Below, in pieces: positions 1-7,846 of a DNA stretch of 62,258 nucleotides. The notes beneath the pieces were generated by a model, which saw only the letters and a program-made list of their open reading frames with translations, made no database searches and had not been told where the DNA came from. Position 1 is the stretch's first letter. Each line of letters begins with the position of its first letter. This DNA is from a virus, in the IMG/VR virus record IMGVR_UViG_3300044678_001573, positions 1 through 62,258 of that record; one strand, written 5' to 3'. Made by a program: the position numbers and the translations under genes.

Positions 1-171
<171 letters not shown>

Positions 172-410
172 CCCTATAGGCTCAACCTCTCTCCCGCGAG
201 GCCCGCCCGCATCAGGATCGCCCACAGGGTACGACTGAGCCCGCAGCCATGCCTCCAGGGCTTGGTGCAGGATCTCACGCTGAGAGATCCTGAGACGCTT
301 CGAGATGCGCCTGAGCCTGCCCGCCAAGGGAGCCTCAAAATACGCGAGGACGGGCACCACGGCAGACTCCCGAGCAGGTCGCCCAGGCCGGCGGAGATCC
401 GAAGCCTTGC

Positions 411-842
411 TCACCGGTCCACCCCCTGCAGGTCGTAAAGGTTCGCCCATGCCCGGCCGCCGTCGCCGCCGCTTTCAAGCCAAAGGTCGAGCGCACCATG
501 GACGGCATCGCGGAATCCGCCGTCCTTGGCATTGGCGGCCTTTTTGGCATCGGCATAGCACCGGCCGAGCACCTTGATCTCAGCCAGCGCCCGAAACGGT
601 CGACACGTCTTGCAGGTCAAGGAGGAAGGTCGCCCCGCACCAGGTAGCCGGAGAGGCTCCCCGCAGCGGCTGCAGCCGCGCAAAGGGTCACCCCCCGACT
701 GCAGCCAATGGGCCAAGGCTTTTTCAACCTCAAGGTCAGGTTTCACTTTTCTGCCGTCGCAGAAATGCAGGAACTTCGACCACAAGAGCGCAGGCAGTCT
801 GACAGACGAATACTTTATTTGGTAGGAACTTAATCGGGCCAT
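411..842 (-). CDS. Zinc-finger protein with two RHH-like segments
   Basis: About 143 residues starting at ATG 842 (a TTG at 890 is less likely). Two segments, SVRLPALLWSKF...EKALAHWLQSGGDP and KVLGRCYADAKK...HGALDLWLESGGDG, resemble each other and the downstream regulator. Each ends in a helix of the form xALxxWL followed by SGGD. Between them lies a CxxC...CxxC pair (GCSRCGEP and LTCKTCRPF) able to bind zinc. This suggests a DNA-binding protein built from repeated ribbon-helix-helix-like units around a zinc ribbon. It is the first gene leftward of the control region. Its exact role is unknown. Confidence 0.55.
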   Translation of the reverse strand: MARLSSYQIKYSSVRLPALLWSKFLHFCDGRKVKPDLEVEKALAHWLQSGGDPLRGCSRCGEPLRLPGAGRPSSLTCKTCRPFRALAEIKVLGRCYADAKKAANAKDGGFRDAVHGALDLWLESGGDGGRAWANLYDLQGVDR

Positions 843-1018
843 GCGAGAAAATGCCCCAATGCTTAAAAATTGCAATAGAAAACCCCCCAAAACACCAAAT
901 TTGGTTTTGGCTCAAGACTCCCGCACCAATGAAGAGAAAATTTCTAATTCTTTTATTACTTAATACTTTACTCCTCTAATTTTTTTTTCCTTGTGAACTA
1001 GAACAGTGACAAACCAAT

Positions 1019-1216
1019 GAACCAAAAAACGCTGGATCCCTTGTAGCAGTAGGGCTGCAGCGTGGTTCGTTCCGTGGTTTTAGCTTGTTTTGCTTGAACC
1101 AACGAACCAAAAGTTGTTTCGATTTCGAAATAAGCAGAGAAGAGAATCGGCCGAAACGGCTCCATTTTTGGTTCGTTGGTTCAAGCTGTTTTCCTTGAGC
1201 CAAATGCTCGAACCAA
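1019..1216. repeat. Six GAACCAA motifs with a perfect 21-bp inverted repeat
   Basis: Exact GAACCAA copies start at 1019, 1096, 1104 and 1210 on the plus strand, and as TTGGTTC at 1168 and 1176. The arms 1092-1112 and 1166-1186 are perfect reverse complements of 21 bases, each containing two motif copies one base apart, around a 53-base loop. Such spacing suits binding by a dimeric initiator or repressor. The RHH-like proteins encoded next door are obvious candidates for binding it, though nothing in the sequence proves that. Confidence 0.8.
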
Positions 1217-1414
1217 ACGCTTTTCGACCACCTCGCCTTTGCTCACTCGGGGGGTCACACCTGGTCGGGGGGCGCAAAAATCGGGGAGATAACCAAAAGC
1301 GTGACAAGCTGAAAAGCCCCAGCCTCGGCCCGGTCTAACAGAAAACGCAACTGGAAATTAAACCGCTTTTTACCCCATGACACTAGGAGAAACGAAAAAA
1401 GACGAAAAAAGAAT

Positions 1415-1442
1415 TTGCGTCCGTTTCGACCTGTGGCATACT
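1415..1442 (+). promoter_or_regulatory. Early rightward promoter, apparently leaderless
   Basis: TTGCGT at 1415-1420, a 16-base spacer, then CATACT at 1437-1442. Only eight bases separate the -10 box from the ATG at 1451, so transcription would begin at or next to the start codon. The same geometry occurs at 36081-36108. Confidence 0.55.
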
Positions 1443-1450
1443 CTCTTCAC

Positions 1451-1723
1451 ATGACCGACACACCCCACAGCCCCATGAGCACCTCGACCACTGCCCGCGT
1501 CACCCGCGACATCCCCGTCCGCTACACTGAGCGTCCCGAAGTCGGTCGCGACTTCCTGACGCTCGATGTCCCCAACGGATGGGACGACGTCCGCCACCTG
1601 TGCAAGCGGGTGCTCGAGTACCAGGGCCGGCGGTTCACGTTCACCGGCTGGAACAGCGACAGTCTGGAGTGCTTTTTCGCCGCACCCCATGGCGGTTCAC
1701 AGCCGGTCGCCAAGATCATCTGA
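1451..1723 (+). CDS. Small protein, first gene of the early operon
   Basis: 90 residues if translation starts at the ATG just downstream of the promoter; a second ATG at 1475 would give 82. The C-terminal half (RRFTFTGWNSDSLECFFAAP) looks like a compact folded domain. I do not recognise a family. As the promoter-proximal early gene it may act soon after infection, but nothing in it shows how. Confidence 0.6.
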   Translation: MTDTPHSPMSTSTTARVTRDIPVRYTERPEVGRDFLTLDVPNGWDDVRHLCKRVLEYQGRRFTFTGWNSDSLECFFAAPHGGSQPVAKII

Positions 1724-1749
1724 TCCCCCATCACCCATACACCCACACC

Positions 1750-1965
1750 ATGAACACCCCTTCTGTCACCTTCAGCCCCCGCCCCCGCCGCGATGGCAAG
1801 TTTCAAGTCACCCTGACCTTCCCCGGCGCGGCCAACGCCTTCGGCGGACACTACCCGGCCAAGGTGTTTCGCAAGCTGTACACCCTCGACAAGCTGGTCG
1901 AGCAGATCGCCCGCTACGGCACCACCGAGCAGCGCAGCTGGGCCGCGCAGATCACCAAAGCCTGA
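1750..1965 (+). CDS. Small early protein, unknown
   Basis: 71 residues, basic. The start is preceded by the C/A-rich leader CACCCACACC rather than a Shine-Dalgarno sequence. The protein has a central aromatic and basic stretch (YPAKVFRKLYTLDKLVEQI). No family recognised. It is separated by 26 bases from the preceding gene and 21 from the next, all in one rightward operon. Confidence 0.65.
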   Translation: MNTPSVTFSPRPRRDGKFQVTLTFPGAANAFGGHYPAKVFRKLYTLDKLVEQIARYGTTEQRSWAAQITKA

Positions 1966-1986
1966 GACCACACACCCCACACCACC

Positions 1987-2187
1987 ATGAAGCACGAAGA
2001 CATCGTCACCGCCCTCTACGCCATCACCACCACCATGCGCTCGACTCAAGAGCACATGGAACGCTGCCGGGCCAAGGCCATCCCTGGCAACCTCTGCGCC
2101 GACCTCGCCGACCAGTGGCAGCGCGAGCTGGAGGCACTCCAGTGCGCCCGCCGCGCTCTGCTCTCCCTCCCTGCCCTCTCCGCCTGA
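1987..2187 (+). CDS. Small helical early protein, unknown
   Basis: 66 residues, predicted to be almost entirely helical (IVTALYAITTTMRSTQEHME and QWQRELEALQCARRALLS). The start follows a CACACCCCACACCACC leader. No family recognised. Confidence 0.6.
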   Translation: MKHEDIVTALYAITTTMRSTQEHMERCRAKAIPGNLCADLADQWQRELEALQCARRALLSLPALSA

Positions 2188-2216
2188 TCCCCACACACCC
2201 CACACACCCACACCCC

Positions 2217-2990
2217 ATGAACACCACCATCCTCCCCCTCGCCGCCACCCAGACCCGCGCCCATGAGCGCCTGTCCGACCGCTATGGCTTCGCCCCCACC
2301 TCTGAGATCATCTCCGCCATGGAGTCCCAGGACTGGGTCGTCACCGCAGCCTCCTCCGCCCGAGTCCGCGACCCCGGCCGCGACGGTTACCAGCGCCACC
2401 TCCTCCGGTTCGCCCACCGCAGTCAGCTCGAGACCTCCAAGCTCGAGCGCATCGAGACCGTCCTGATCAACAGTCACGACGGCACCTCCAGCCTCCAGCT
2501 CGGTGCCGGCGTGTTCCGGTTCGCCTGCGCCAACGGCATCGTCATCGCCGACAGCACCGTCGCCGGCATCCGCCTCGGTCACCACCGTCTGACCATGGAC
2601 AAGGTCCTGTCCTCCGCCGAGACCATCCTCGGTCAGGCCGAGCGGGTCACCGAGGTGATCGGCACCTGGCGCGACACCCCCGTCAGTGCCGAGGACGCTT
2701 TGCACCTCGCCGAGCAGGGGATCGTGCTGCGCTGGGGCAGCGTCAACGACGCCCCCATCACTCCCCACGACGTTCTGACCGTGCGACGTGCTGCCGACGC
2801 CGGCAACGACCTCTGGACGGTCTTCAACCGCACCCAGGAGTCGATCCTGCGCGGCGAGCTGTCCGCCACCCGCTACCGCTCCAACGGTCGCCGCTACCGC
2901 GCCCCGGCCGGTGTCCGCTCCCTCACCGAGACGGTGAGGCTCAACAAGGGCCTTTGGGAGGTCGCCTCCCAGATCGCCCTGCAAGCCTGA
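2217..2990 (+). CDS. DUF932 domain protein
   Basis: 257 residues from the ATG after a CACCCACACCCC leader; the open frame extends upstream, but that part reads through two other genes in another frame. The sequence matches the DUF932 pattern of phage and plasmid proteins: an early SDRYGFAPTSEIISAMESQD segment, RFAHRSQ, a GAGVFRFACANGI core with an asparagine-glycine turn, and a C-terminal helical region. The family is common on mobile elements near early or replication genes. Its biochemical role is not established. Confidence 0.8.
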   Translation: MNTTILPLAATQTRAHERLSDRYGFAPTSEIISAMESQDWVVTAASSARVRDPGRDGYQRHLLRFAHRSQLETSKLERIETVLINSHDGTSSLQLGAGVFRFACANGIVIADSTVAGIRLGHHRLTMDKVLSSAETILGQAERVTEVIGTWRDTPVSAEDALHLAEQGIVLRWGSVNDAPITPHDVLTVRRAADAGNDLWTVFNRTQESILRGELSATRYRSNGRRYRAPAGVRSLTETVRLNKGLWEVASQIALQA

Positions 2991-3052
2991 GACCCTGGGG
3001 GGTGCTCCATCGGCACCCCCCAACACCCCAACACACCCCACACCCACACCAG

Positions 3053-3334
3053 ATGAATACCCTACTCATCCAAGAAGACCGGATGTCCGACAAAACCCTG
3101 CTCCATTATATCGTCGAATCATGTGACGGCAAATCTGACGTTGCCGAGGGCACCGAAACCCTCTGTGACGAGGGCAACGCGGAAATCCGCAGCCAAATGA
3201 CCAGTGCCGCTGTTGCGCGACTGGAGTCGGTATATGCGTGCAAGCTGGAATCTATTTTCCCTGCTCAGGGGTTGCAGTTACCAGATTCCGTTTCGCTTGG
3301 CAATTACCGTGATGCAATCGCAAGCAACGCCTGA
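3053..3334 (+). CDS. Small early protein, unknown
   Basis: 93 residues, acidic at the N-terminal half. A second ATG (MSDKTLLHYIVESC) lies ten codons in and may be used instead. Codon use is less GC-biased than in its neighbours (many A/T-ending codons), hinting at separate acquisition. No family recognised. Confidence 0.6.
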   Translation: MNTLLIQEDRMSDKTLLHYIVESCDGKSDVAEGTETLCDEGNAEIRSQMTSAAVARLESVYACKLESIFPAQGLQLPDSVSLGNYRDAIASNA

Positions 3335-3354
3335 GACCCCACACCCCACACACC

Positions 3355-3591
3355 ATGACCCTCACCAACCACCGAGCCACGATCACCCAGATCGAACACC
3401 CGCACCCAGGCGCAGTCACCCTCGTGAAACTTAACCTCCCCAGCGACCGCCACACCGATGAGTTCGACCTGCGCCCCCTGGGCGACGTCGGAGCCACCGG
3501 AGCCACCGGAGGCACCGACCGGACCGGCTGGGTCGCCCTGCATGGCGACTGCCTGCTCAAGGTCGGCGACACCCTGACCTTGAAAGCCTGA
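3355..3591 (+). CDS. Small early protein, unknown
   Basis: 78 residues with a start after CACACCCCACACACC. Alternating hydrophobic residues (AVTLVKLNLP, GWVALHGDCLLKVGDTLTLK) suggest a small beta-barrel, with a glycine-rich GATGATGGTD loop in the middle. No family recognised. Confidence 0.62.
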   Translation: MTLTNHRATITQIEHPHPGAVTLVKLNLPSDRHTDEFDLRPLGDVGATGATGGTDRTGWVALHGDCLLKVGDTLTLKA

Positions 3592-3623
3592 GACCACCAA
3601 CACCCCACACACCCCAACACCCC

Positions 3624-3803
3624 ATCTCCCGGCACCACACCCTGCTCAACGCAGTGCGGGCCAAGCGCAAACACGCCCGCGACATCCGCCGCCGCAACGG
3701 CCCCAACTCGTACGTCACCTACGCCATCACCGACGACGATGAAAAGGTGAACTATTACGACCTTCTGGCCGCCGAGCACGCGCTTGACATGGAACGCCGC
3801 TAA
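3624..3803 (+). CDS. Small basic protein with apparent ATC start
   Basis: 59 residues. The frame has the codon bias of its neighbours and fills the gap between two genes exactly. The usual leader (CACCCCAACACCCC) leads straight into ATC where every other gene has ATG; no ATG lies near the start of the frame. The N-terminal half is very basic (NAVRAKRKHARDIRRRN) and could bind nucleic acid; the rest reads YVTYAITDDDEKVNYYDLL. Either a rare ATC start, a GTG start at 3654, or a single-base change or error is involved. No family recognised. Confidence 0.5.
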   Translation: MSRHHTLLNAVRAKRKHARDIRRRNGPNSYVTYAITDDDEKVNYYDLLAAEHALDMERR

Positions 3804-3849
3804 CCTACCATCCGCCCCACAATCCACACCCCACAGCACACAACCCACT

Positions 3850-4170
3850 ATGAAAATTCACATCACCGCCCGCCACACCTTCGCCCCTGCGGCCGACGAC
3901 CTCACCACGCCGGCCGACTGCTTCGATTTCGCCGACTTCCTCGCCCGCAGCGGAGGCACCGCCGACCTCGGGCCATTCCAAGCGGAGGCCGTGCTTTTGC
4001 GCTTGCTGCGCCGAGTCCGCGAGGGGGTTCTCCCCGCCGACTGTCTGGACATTCTCGCCGAGGACCCCTCCACCGGCGAGCTTGTGCCCATGCCTGTGTC
4101 GCCCGACGGCGACTTTTCCCGCCCGTTTCCCGGCGGGTTCTACGAATGGCGATCCGCCGAACTCTTTTGA
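3850..4170 (+). CDS. Small early protein, unknown
   Basis: 106 residues, mostly helical and acidic, with an EAVLLRLLRRVREG helix and a proline-rich end. The ATG follows a CACAGCACACAACCCACT leader. No family recognised; the codon bias and fit in the operon support it being real. Confidence 0.6.
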   Translation: MKIHITARHTFAPAADDLTTPADCFDFADFLARSGGTADLGPFQAEAVLLRLLRRVREGVLPADCLDILAEDPSTGELVPMPVSPDGDFSRPFPGGFYEWRSAELF

Positions 4171-4201
4171 TAGCTACCCCACAACCCACACCCCACAGCA
4201 C

Positions 4202-4327
4202 ATGGACCCCAACTACACCCCCGACCCCCGCGACTGGTTCACCCTCTTCGTCCCACTCTGGGCCATTGTGGCCCTGTTCCTGGGCTTCCTCACCTGCCAA
4301 GCCCTGACTTCAATCTTCGCCAACTGA
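4202..4327 (+). CDS. 41-residue single-span membrane protein
   Basis: A short N-terminal soluble part, then one strongly hydrophobic stretch (LFVPLWAIVALFLGFLTCQA). It follows the same C/A-rich leader as its neighbours. Small early membrane proteins in phages often interfere with the host envelope or block other phages, but there is no direct evidence here. Confidence 0.55.
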   Translation: MDPNYTPDPRDWFTLFVPLWAIVALFLGFLTCQALTSIFAN

Positions 4328-4347
4328 CCCCAACACCACCCACCACC

Positions 4348-4614
4348 ATGACCACACCCAAGAAGACCGCCAACTCAGCCAAAATGCAGGCCACCAAGCG
4401 CACCTACCGGCCGAAAGACCGGATCACTGACAACACCGAAGCATGGCGGCAAGCCATGGTCGAGAAGGAGACCAACGACGAAGCCCGCCCGGCGGATTAC
4501 GACCTCGGCCCCCTCAAGCTCGACGAATTCCGAGCCTTCCGCCGGCTTGCCATCGCTGCCCTTGCCCTGGCCAGCGCCCTGATCCTCTACGCCATCCTCA
4601 ACGCCCGCCTGTAA
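4348..4614 (+). CDS. Tail-anchored small membrane protein
   Basis: 88 residues. The first 65 or so are polar and charged; a single C-terminal hydrophobic segment (LAIAALALASALILYAIL) ends six residues before the stop, giving a tail-anchor layout. ATG follows CACCACCCACCACC. No family recognised. Confidence 0.58.
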   Translation: MTTPKKTANSAKMQATKRTYRPKDRITDNTEAWRQAMVEKETNDEARPADYDLGPLKLDEFRAFRRLAIAALALASALILYAILNARL

Positions 4615-4618
4615 TCCC

Positions 4619-4960
4619 ATGCCCCCTCCATCCGACGATCTCATCGAGATGCGCGACCAGGTCGCCGACATCCTCCTCCAGTCCGAACTGCCGCCCATGC
4701 GCCGGCTGGCCATGATCCACGCCCTGTTCGACGTGCCCCGGCCCAAGCGTGGGCGCAAGCCCCTGGGCGGGGAAGCCTGTCGGCTCAACTTCAACACCGA
4801 GTACCAGAAGGCCCGCCGGACCCGCCTGCACGACCTCAAGCGGTGCAACGCCTGCGGTCAGCCCAACGACCGGCACCCCAAGACCCGCTGCCAAGCCTGC
4901 GCCGACAAGTACAGCAAGCCCGCCAAGCGCGCGGCCATGAACAAAAGCATCGAAGCCTGA
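4619..4960 (+). CDS. Zinc-finger protein with basic linker
   Basis: 113 residues. An N-terminal helical region is followed by a basic RPKRGRKPLGGEA linker and a four-cysteine module, CNACGQPN...CQACADKYSKP, typical of small zinc ribbons. This suggests nucleic-acid binding. It starts five bases after the preceding stop. The related four-cysteine protein at 5185 may be a functional relative. Confidence 0.6.
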   Translation: MPPPSDDLIEMRDQVADILLQSELPPMRRLAMIHALFDVPRPKRGRKPLGGEACRLNFNTEYQKARRTRLHDLKRCNACGQPNDRHPKTRCQACADKYSKPAKRAAMNKSIEA

Positions 4961-4979
4961 GACCACAACTCACACCACC

Positions 4980-5207
4980 ATGACCCTACAACTGCCACCC
5001 GACACACAGAAGCTCATCGACCGGCTTGACTTCCAGGCCAGCCGGCTAGAGTTGGAGCACACCGCCCGCAAGGACATCGACCCATCAACGCCCACAGCCC
5101 GAGCCGCCTGGCTCAAGGGCCAGCAGGCCGAGAAGGAAGCCCGAGTCCTGCGGCAATACATCCAACAACTCATCACCAAACACCATGCACAACGCCACTA
5201 CGCTTGA
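4980..5207 (+). CDS. Small coiled-coil protein
   Basis: 75 residues with heptad-like spacing throughout (TQKLIDRLDFQASRLELEHT, QQAEKEARVLRQYIQQLI). The end overlaps the next gene by 23 bases in another frame. Leader CAACTCACACCACC. No family recognised. Confidence 0.6.
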   Translation: MTLQLPPDTQKLIDRLDFQASRLELEHTARKDIDPSTPTARAAWLKGQQAEKEARVLRQYIQQLITKHHAQRHYA

Positions 5208-5382
5208 AAGAACCCCGCCCGACTGGCTCAACCGCACCCGCCAGCGCACCCGAGCCGCCCGCGTCGCTGCCGGCCTCTGCATGATCTGCGGAGGCTCGAT
5301 GAAGGGCTGCAAGCCCAAGCACATCCGCTGCTTCAAGTGCCGCATGGCCCGCAGCATCGAGTACTACGCCAACAAGAACTGA
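5185..5382 (+). CDS. Small four-cysteine zinc-binding protein
   Basis: 65 residues, basic. A CMICGGSMKG...CFKCRMARS pair forms a likely zinc knuckle. The first codons overlap the end of the coiled-coil gene, so the two may be translated together. The fold is similar in outline to the 4619 protein. Nucleic-acid binding is likely, target unknown. Confidence 0.58.
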   Translation: MHNATTLERTPPDWLNRTRQRTRAARVAAGLCMICGGSMKGCKPKHIRCFKCRMARSIEYYANKN

Positions 5383-5389
5383 CACCACC

Positions 5390-5728
5390 ATGAGCACACA
5401 CACCAACGAAAACGACCCGGCGTTTCCGGCTACCGCGCGGCTTGTGCGGCATGACCCCGCACAGGGCATCCTCGCAACAGAGCGTCTTGCAGAAGGGGGA
5501 CTCACCGCCCGCGAGCACGCCGCAATCCACCTGCGCATCCCCGTGTCGGGCAATGAATGGCTCGACGCCATGATTACCGAGGCCCGGCGATGGGATGCGG
5601 CGCAGGCTGCTCTTGCTTGGCTTCCACACACGGGATGCGGGGCGGACCTGCACAACGATGACGCGGCAGAAGCGGTTTTCCAGCTAGCCAACGCCCTCAC
5701 CCGCCAGATGAAAGGAGGTGCGCGATGA
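5390..5728 (+). CDS. Phage early protein of a common uncharacterised type
   Basis: 112 residues. The GLTAREHAAIHLRIPVSGN motif followed by WLDAMITEARR is one I recognise from many uncharacterised phage proteins, but no function is attached to it. The end overlaps the next start by four bases (ATGA). Confidence 0.62.
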   Translation: MSTHTNENDPAFPATARLVRHDPAQGILATERLAEGGLTAREHAAIHLRIPVSGNEWLDAMITEARRWDAAQAALAWLPHTGCGADLHNDDAAEAVFQLANALTRQMKGGAR

Positions 5729-6213
5729 ACACCTGCCCCGACTGCAAAAATGATCTGGTCTGCCACGACCAAGGCGAGTGCCTGCGCCCGACGCCGGAGA
5801 CGGATGAGCAGGAGCTGCATGAGCCGTATCTTGTCAACGAGTTGCCGTTCTGCGTTGTCCGCATCGACTTTGCCCGCAACCTCGAACGCCAGCGCGACGA
5901 GAACCGCGAACATCTGTCATCCCTTGTTTGCTGCATACTGAAACGAGGTGGCAAAGGCGTTTTTGATATAACGGCCATGGACAGATTGCAAGAGTTGCAA
6001 AATGCAGAATCAGAACTGCATGAGTGCCGCGAACTGCTGGCCTCCGAGAAGTCCACACGCAACGCCATTATCGCCAAGGGCATCGAGCTTGAGCACCAGC
6101 TTGCCGAGGCCCGCGAAGCCTTCGTCATCGCCACCGACCAGTTGGTTCAGGCGCAAGGCGAACTGCGGCAGGTGCGCGAGGAACTTCAACGACTGAGAAA
6201 GGAACTGGAATGA
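5725..6213 (+). CDS. Cysteine-headed coiled-coil protein
   Basis: 162 residues. The first 20 hold a CPDCKNDLVCHDQGEC cluster that may bind metal; residues about 80-160 form a long coiled coil rich in E, Q and L. It is preceded by a real Shine-Dalgarno-like AGGAGG seven bases before the ATG, one of very few here. No family recognised. Confidence 0.62.
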   Translation: MNTCPDCKNDLVCHDQGECLRPTPETDEQELHEPYLVNELPFCVVRIDFARNLERQRDENREHLSSLVCCILKRGGKGVFDITAMDRLQELQNAESELHECRELLASEKSTRNAIIAKGIELEHQLAEAREAFVIATDQLVQAQGELRQVREELQRLRKELE

Positions 6214-6575
6214 CCGACGAACGAATCAACGTCCGGGTAGCCAAGATTCTTGGACTCCCTATTGTCTCCGATGGAATCACCCACTGTCTAACTCCCTGCG
6301 ACATGGGCGGCAAGTACAACCAAGACGGGCCTCTCTTGAAGAAGGTCCCCAACTACGCCGACGACCTCAACGCCTGCCATGAGTTTGCGGCTTGGCTTAA
6401 CCTAGAACAGCAAATCAAATTTGCCGAAGAACTTCAGTGCATTATTTTGGAAAACCCCTATCGCGCGTGGTGGGATGCAACGGTCATGGAGGTCTTTCAA
6501 ATTGCAGATGCAACCGCCCGCCAACGCTGCGAAGCCTTCCTGCGCGTTCACAACCAATGGGAGGAAACCAAATGA
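6210..6575 (+). CDS. ABA-sandwich-like phage protein
   Basis: 121 residues. The N-terminal RVAKILGLPIVSDG and the VPNYADDLNACHEFAAWL segment resemble the 'phage ABA sandwich' family of small phage proteins of unknown role. It overlaps its neighbours by four bases on both sides and has GAAAGGAA upstream. Moderate confidence in the family by motif memory only. Confidence 0.55.
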   Translation: MTDERINVRVAKILGLPIVSDGITHCLTPCDMGGKYNQDGPLLKKVPNYADDLNACHEFAAWLNLEQQIKFAEELQCIILENPYRAWWDATVMEVFQIADATARQRCEAFLRVHNQWEETK

Positions 6576-6880
6576 ACACACCAGCACCAGACTACGGCGA
6601 GCCGTGGGCTTTAGACCCGGCTGACGGTTTTTGGAATAAGGTTGCCGATAAGGACGGGAAAACTGTTGCTGGCTTAGCGGCAACGCGCCGCGCCATTGCC
6701 TGCGTCAACGCCTGCGCCGGCATGGCCGACCCCGCTGCCGAGATTGCCAGCCTGAACGACACCCTAGAAAGCGCAATCGAACTCATTCGCCGTGTCTCGA
6801 CAGGTCCGGCGACTCCTAACGACGCTTGGGAATGGCTGAAACAACACAACCTCGACAAGTATGAGCACATCAAACGCTGA
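6572..6880 (+). CDS. Phage early protein, unknown
   Basis: 102 residues from an ATG overlapping the previous stop (ATGA), with GGGAGGAAA upstream. It contains a RRAIACVNACAGMADPA motif that recurs in many phage early proteins with no known function, followed by a helical C-terminus. Confidence 0.6.
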   Translation: MNTPAPDYGEPWALDPADGFWNKVADKDGKTVAGLAATRRAIACVNACAGMADPAAEIASLNDTLESAIELIRRVSTGPATPNDAWEWLKQHNLDKYEHIKR

Positions 6881-7193
6881 CACACCACCACCCCCCGGAA
6901 GTCCCGAGGCCGTCAAACTCGGCTGCACCTGCCCTGTCAGCGACAACGCCCACGGCAAAGGATACATGGGAGTCCCCAGCATCTATGTTTACTCTGGCGA
7001 CTGCCCGCTCCACCGCATCGAACCCGAACCCCGCTACATCGACGACGGCTTTGGGACCGAGTGGAAGCTCTGCGACAAGCCCAACTGTCAACTAGCAGTT
7101 GTCCGTCCGGGCAAGGCTGAATGCCAGCTGTGCGACCAGTGGACCGCTCAAGATGAACTTGACCGCAGCAAACATCGTGCTGGAATACTCTAA
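6861..7193 (+). CDS. Cysteine-rich putative zinc protein
   Basis: 110 residues. Cysteines occur at GCTCPVSDNAHG, GDCPLH, CDKPNC and CQLCDQW, enough for two metal sites. The N-terminal SPEAVKLGCTCPVSDN motif is familiar from uncharacterised phage proteins. Overlaps the upstream gene by 20 bases. Confidence 0.6.
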   Translation: MSTSNADTPPPPGSPEAVKLGCTCPVSDNAHGKGYMGVPSIYVYSGDCPLHRIEPEPRYIDDGFGTEWKLCDKPNCQLAVVRPGKAECQLCDQWTAQDELDRSKHRAGIL

Positions 7194-7195
7194 CC

Positions 7196-7534
7196 ATGAA
7201 AGACAAGTGCTACAACAAAGTCAAAGCGTCCTATGACGTGTTCCCCTCCGCCCGTGCTTCCCAGGCCATTGCCAAATGCCGCAAGGCGGAAGGCAACGTC
7301 CGCAAAGGTGAAGCCGGGTCCAACCTTAAACGTTGGGAGCAGGAGAAGTGGGTCGATCAAAAAACCGGCAAGCCCTGCGGGGCCGGTGGCAAGAACGAAT
7401 ACTGCCGCCCCACGCAACGAGTCTCCAGCGCAACCCCCAAGACCGCCGGCGAGATGAGCAAGTCCGAGAAGAAATCCAAGATCGCCGAGAAAGCCAAAGT
7501 CGGCATGGGCAACCGAGTCAAACCGACAAAGTAG
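7196..7534 (+). CDS. DUF5872-like basic protein
   Basis: 112 residues, strongly basic. The MKDKCYNKVKASYDVFPSAR segment followed by AIAKCRKAE matches the pattern of a small domain (DUF5872-like) found in phages and large DNA viruses. The C-terminal part is rich in lysine and probably disordered. Starts two bases after the previous stop. Role unknown; nucleic-acid contact is plausible from the charge. Confidence 0.6.
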   Translation: MKDKCYNKVKASYDVFPSARASQAIAKCRKAEGNVRKGEAGSNLKRWEQEKWVDQKTGKPCGAGGKNEYCRPTQRVSSATPKTAGEMSKSEKKSKIAEKAKVGMGNRVKPTK

Positions 7535-7576
7535 CCCTTGACTACAAACAATCTCCCCACCAAACTGCAAACCACC

Positions 7577-7843
7577 ATGCCTCCTACATTCGAATCAAAC
7601 TCACAAGATCGATACAAGGTCGAGCGCGACCTGGAACAACAGATCCACTTCGCCTACCGCAACCTCGTCAACCGCATCGAAGGGCTGGCCGACGAACTGG
7701 CCGACGCAGTCGTGCTCGCTGTCTCCAATGGCGAGCCTGCCATGGCTAGACTTCTGGCACCCTTCGCCGAGCAGTTGAAGGACTGCCATGGCAAGAACAT
7801 CAAGCTGAAGACCAAGATGGAGGCGGCGGGCCTCGGCCAGTAA
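7577..7843 (+). CDS. Helical early protein, unknown
   Basis: 88 residues from the ATG after a CTGCAAACCACC leader; the frame opens earlier at a TTG (7538) that lacks this context. Mostly helical (VERDLEQQIHFAYRNLVNRI). No family recognised. Confidence 0.6.
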   Translation: MPPTFESNSQDRYKVERDLEQQIHFAYRNLVNRIEGLADELADAVVLAVSNGEPAMARLLAPFAEQLKDCHGKNIKLKTKMEAAGLGQ

Positions 7844-7846
7844 CCG

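Larger units (their letters stand above)
843..1450. other. Non-coding control region
   Basis: About 600 bases without a credible gene, lying between the leftward regulator pair and the long rightward early operon. It is A/T-rich at 900-990 and holds repeated GAACCAA motifs, a large inverted repeat and the first rightward promoter. The arrangement of divergent genes, AT-rich tract and iterated motif is typical of a phage replication origin or a repressor operator region. Function is inferred. Confidence 0.55.

Noticed and set aside
1566-2216. Long upstream extension of the DUF932 frame
   Set aside because: It runs through two well-supported genes in another frame and reads as Pro/His/Arg low complexity; the ATG at 2217 has the usual leader.
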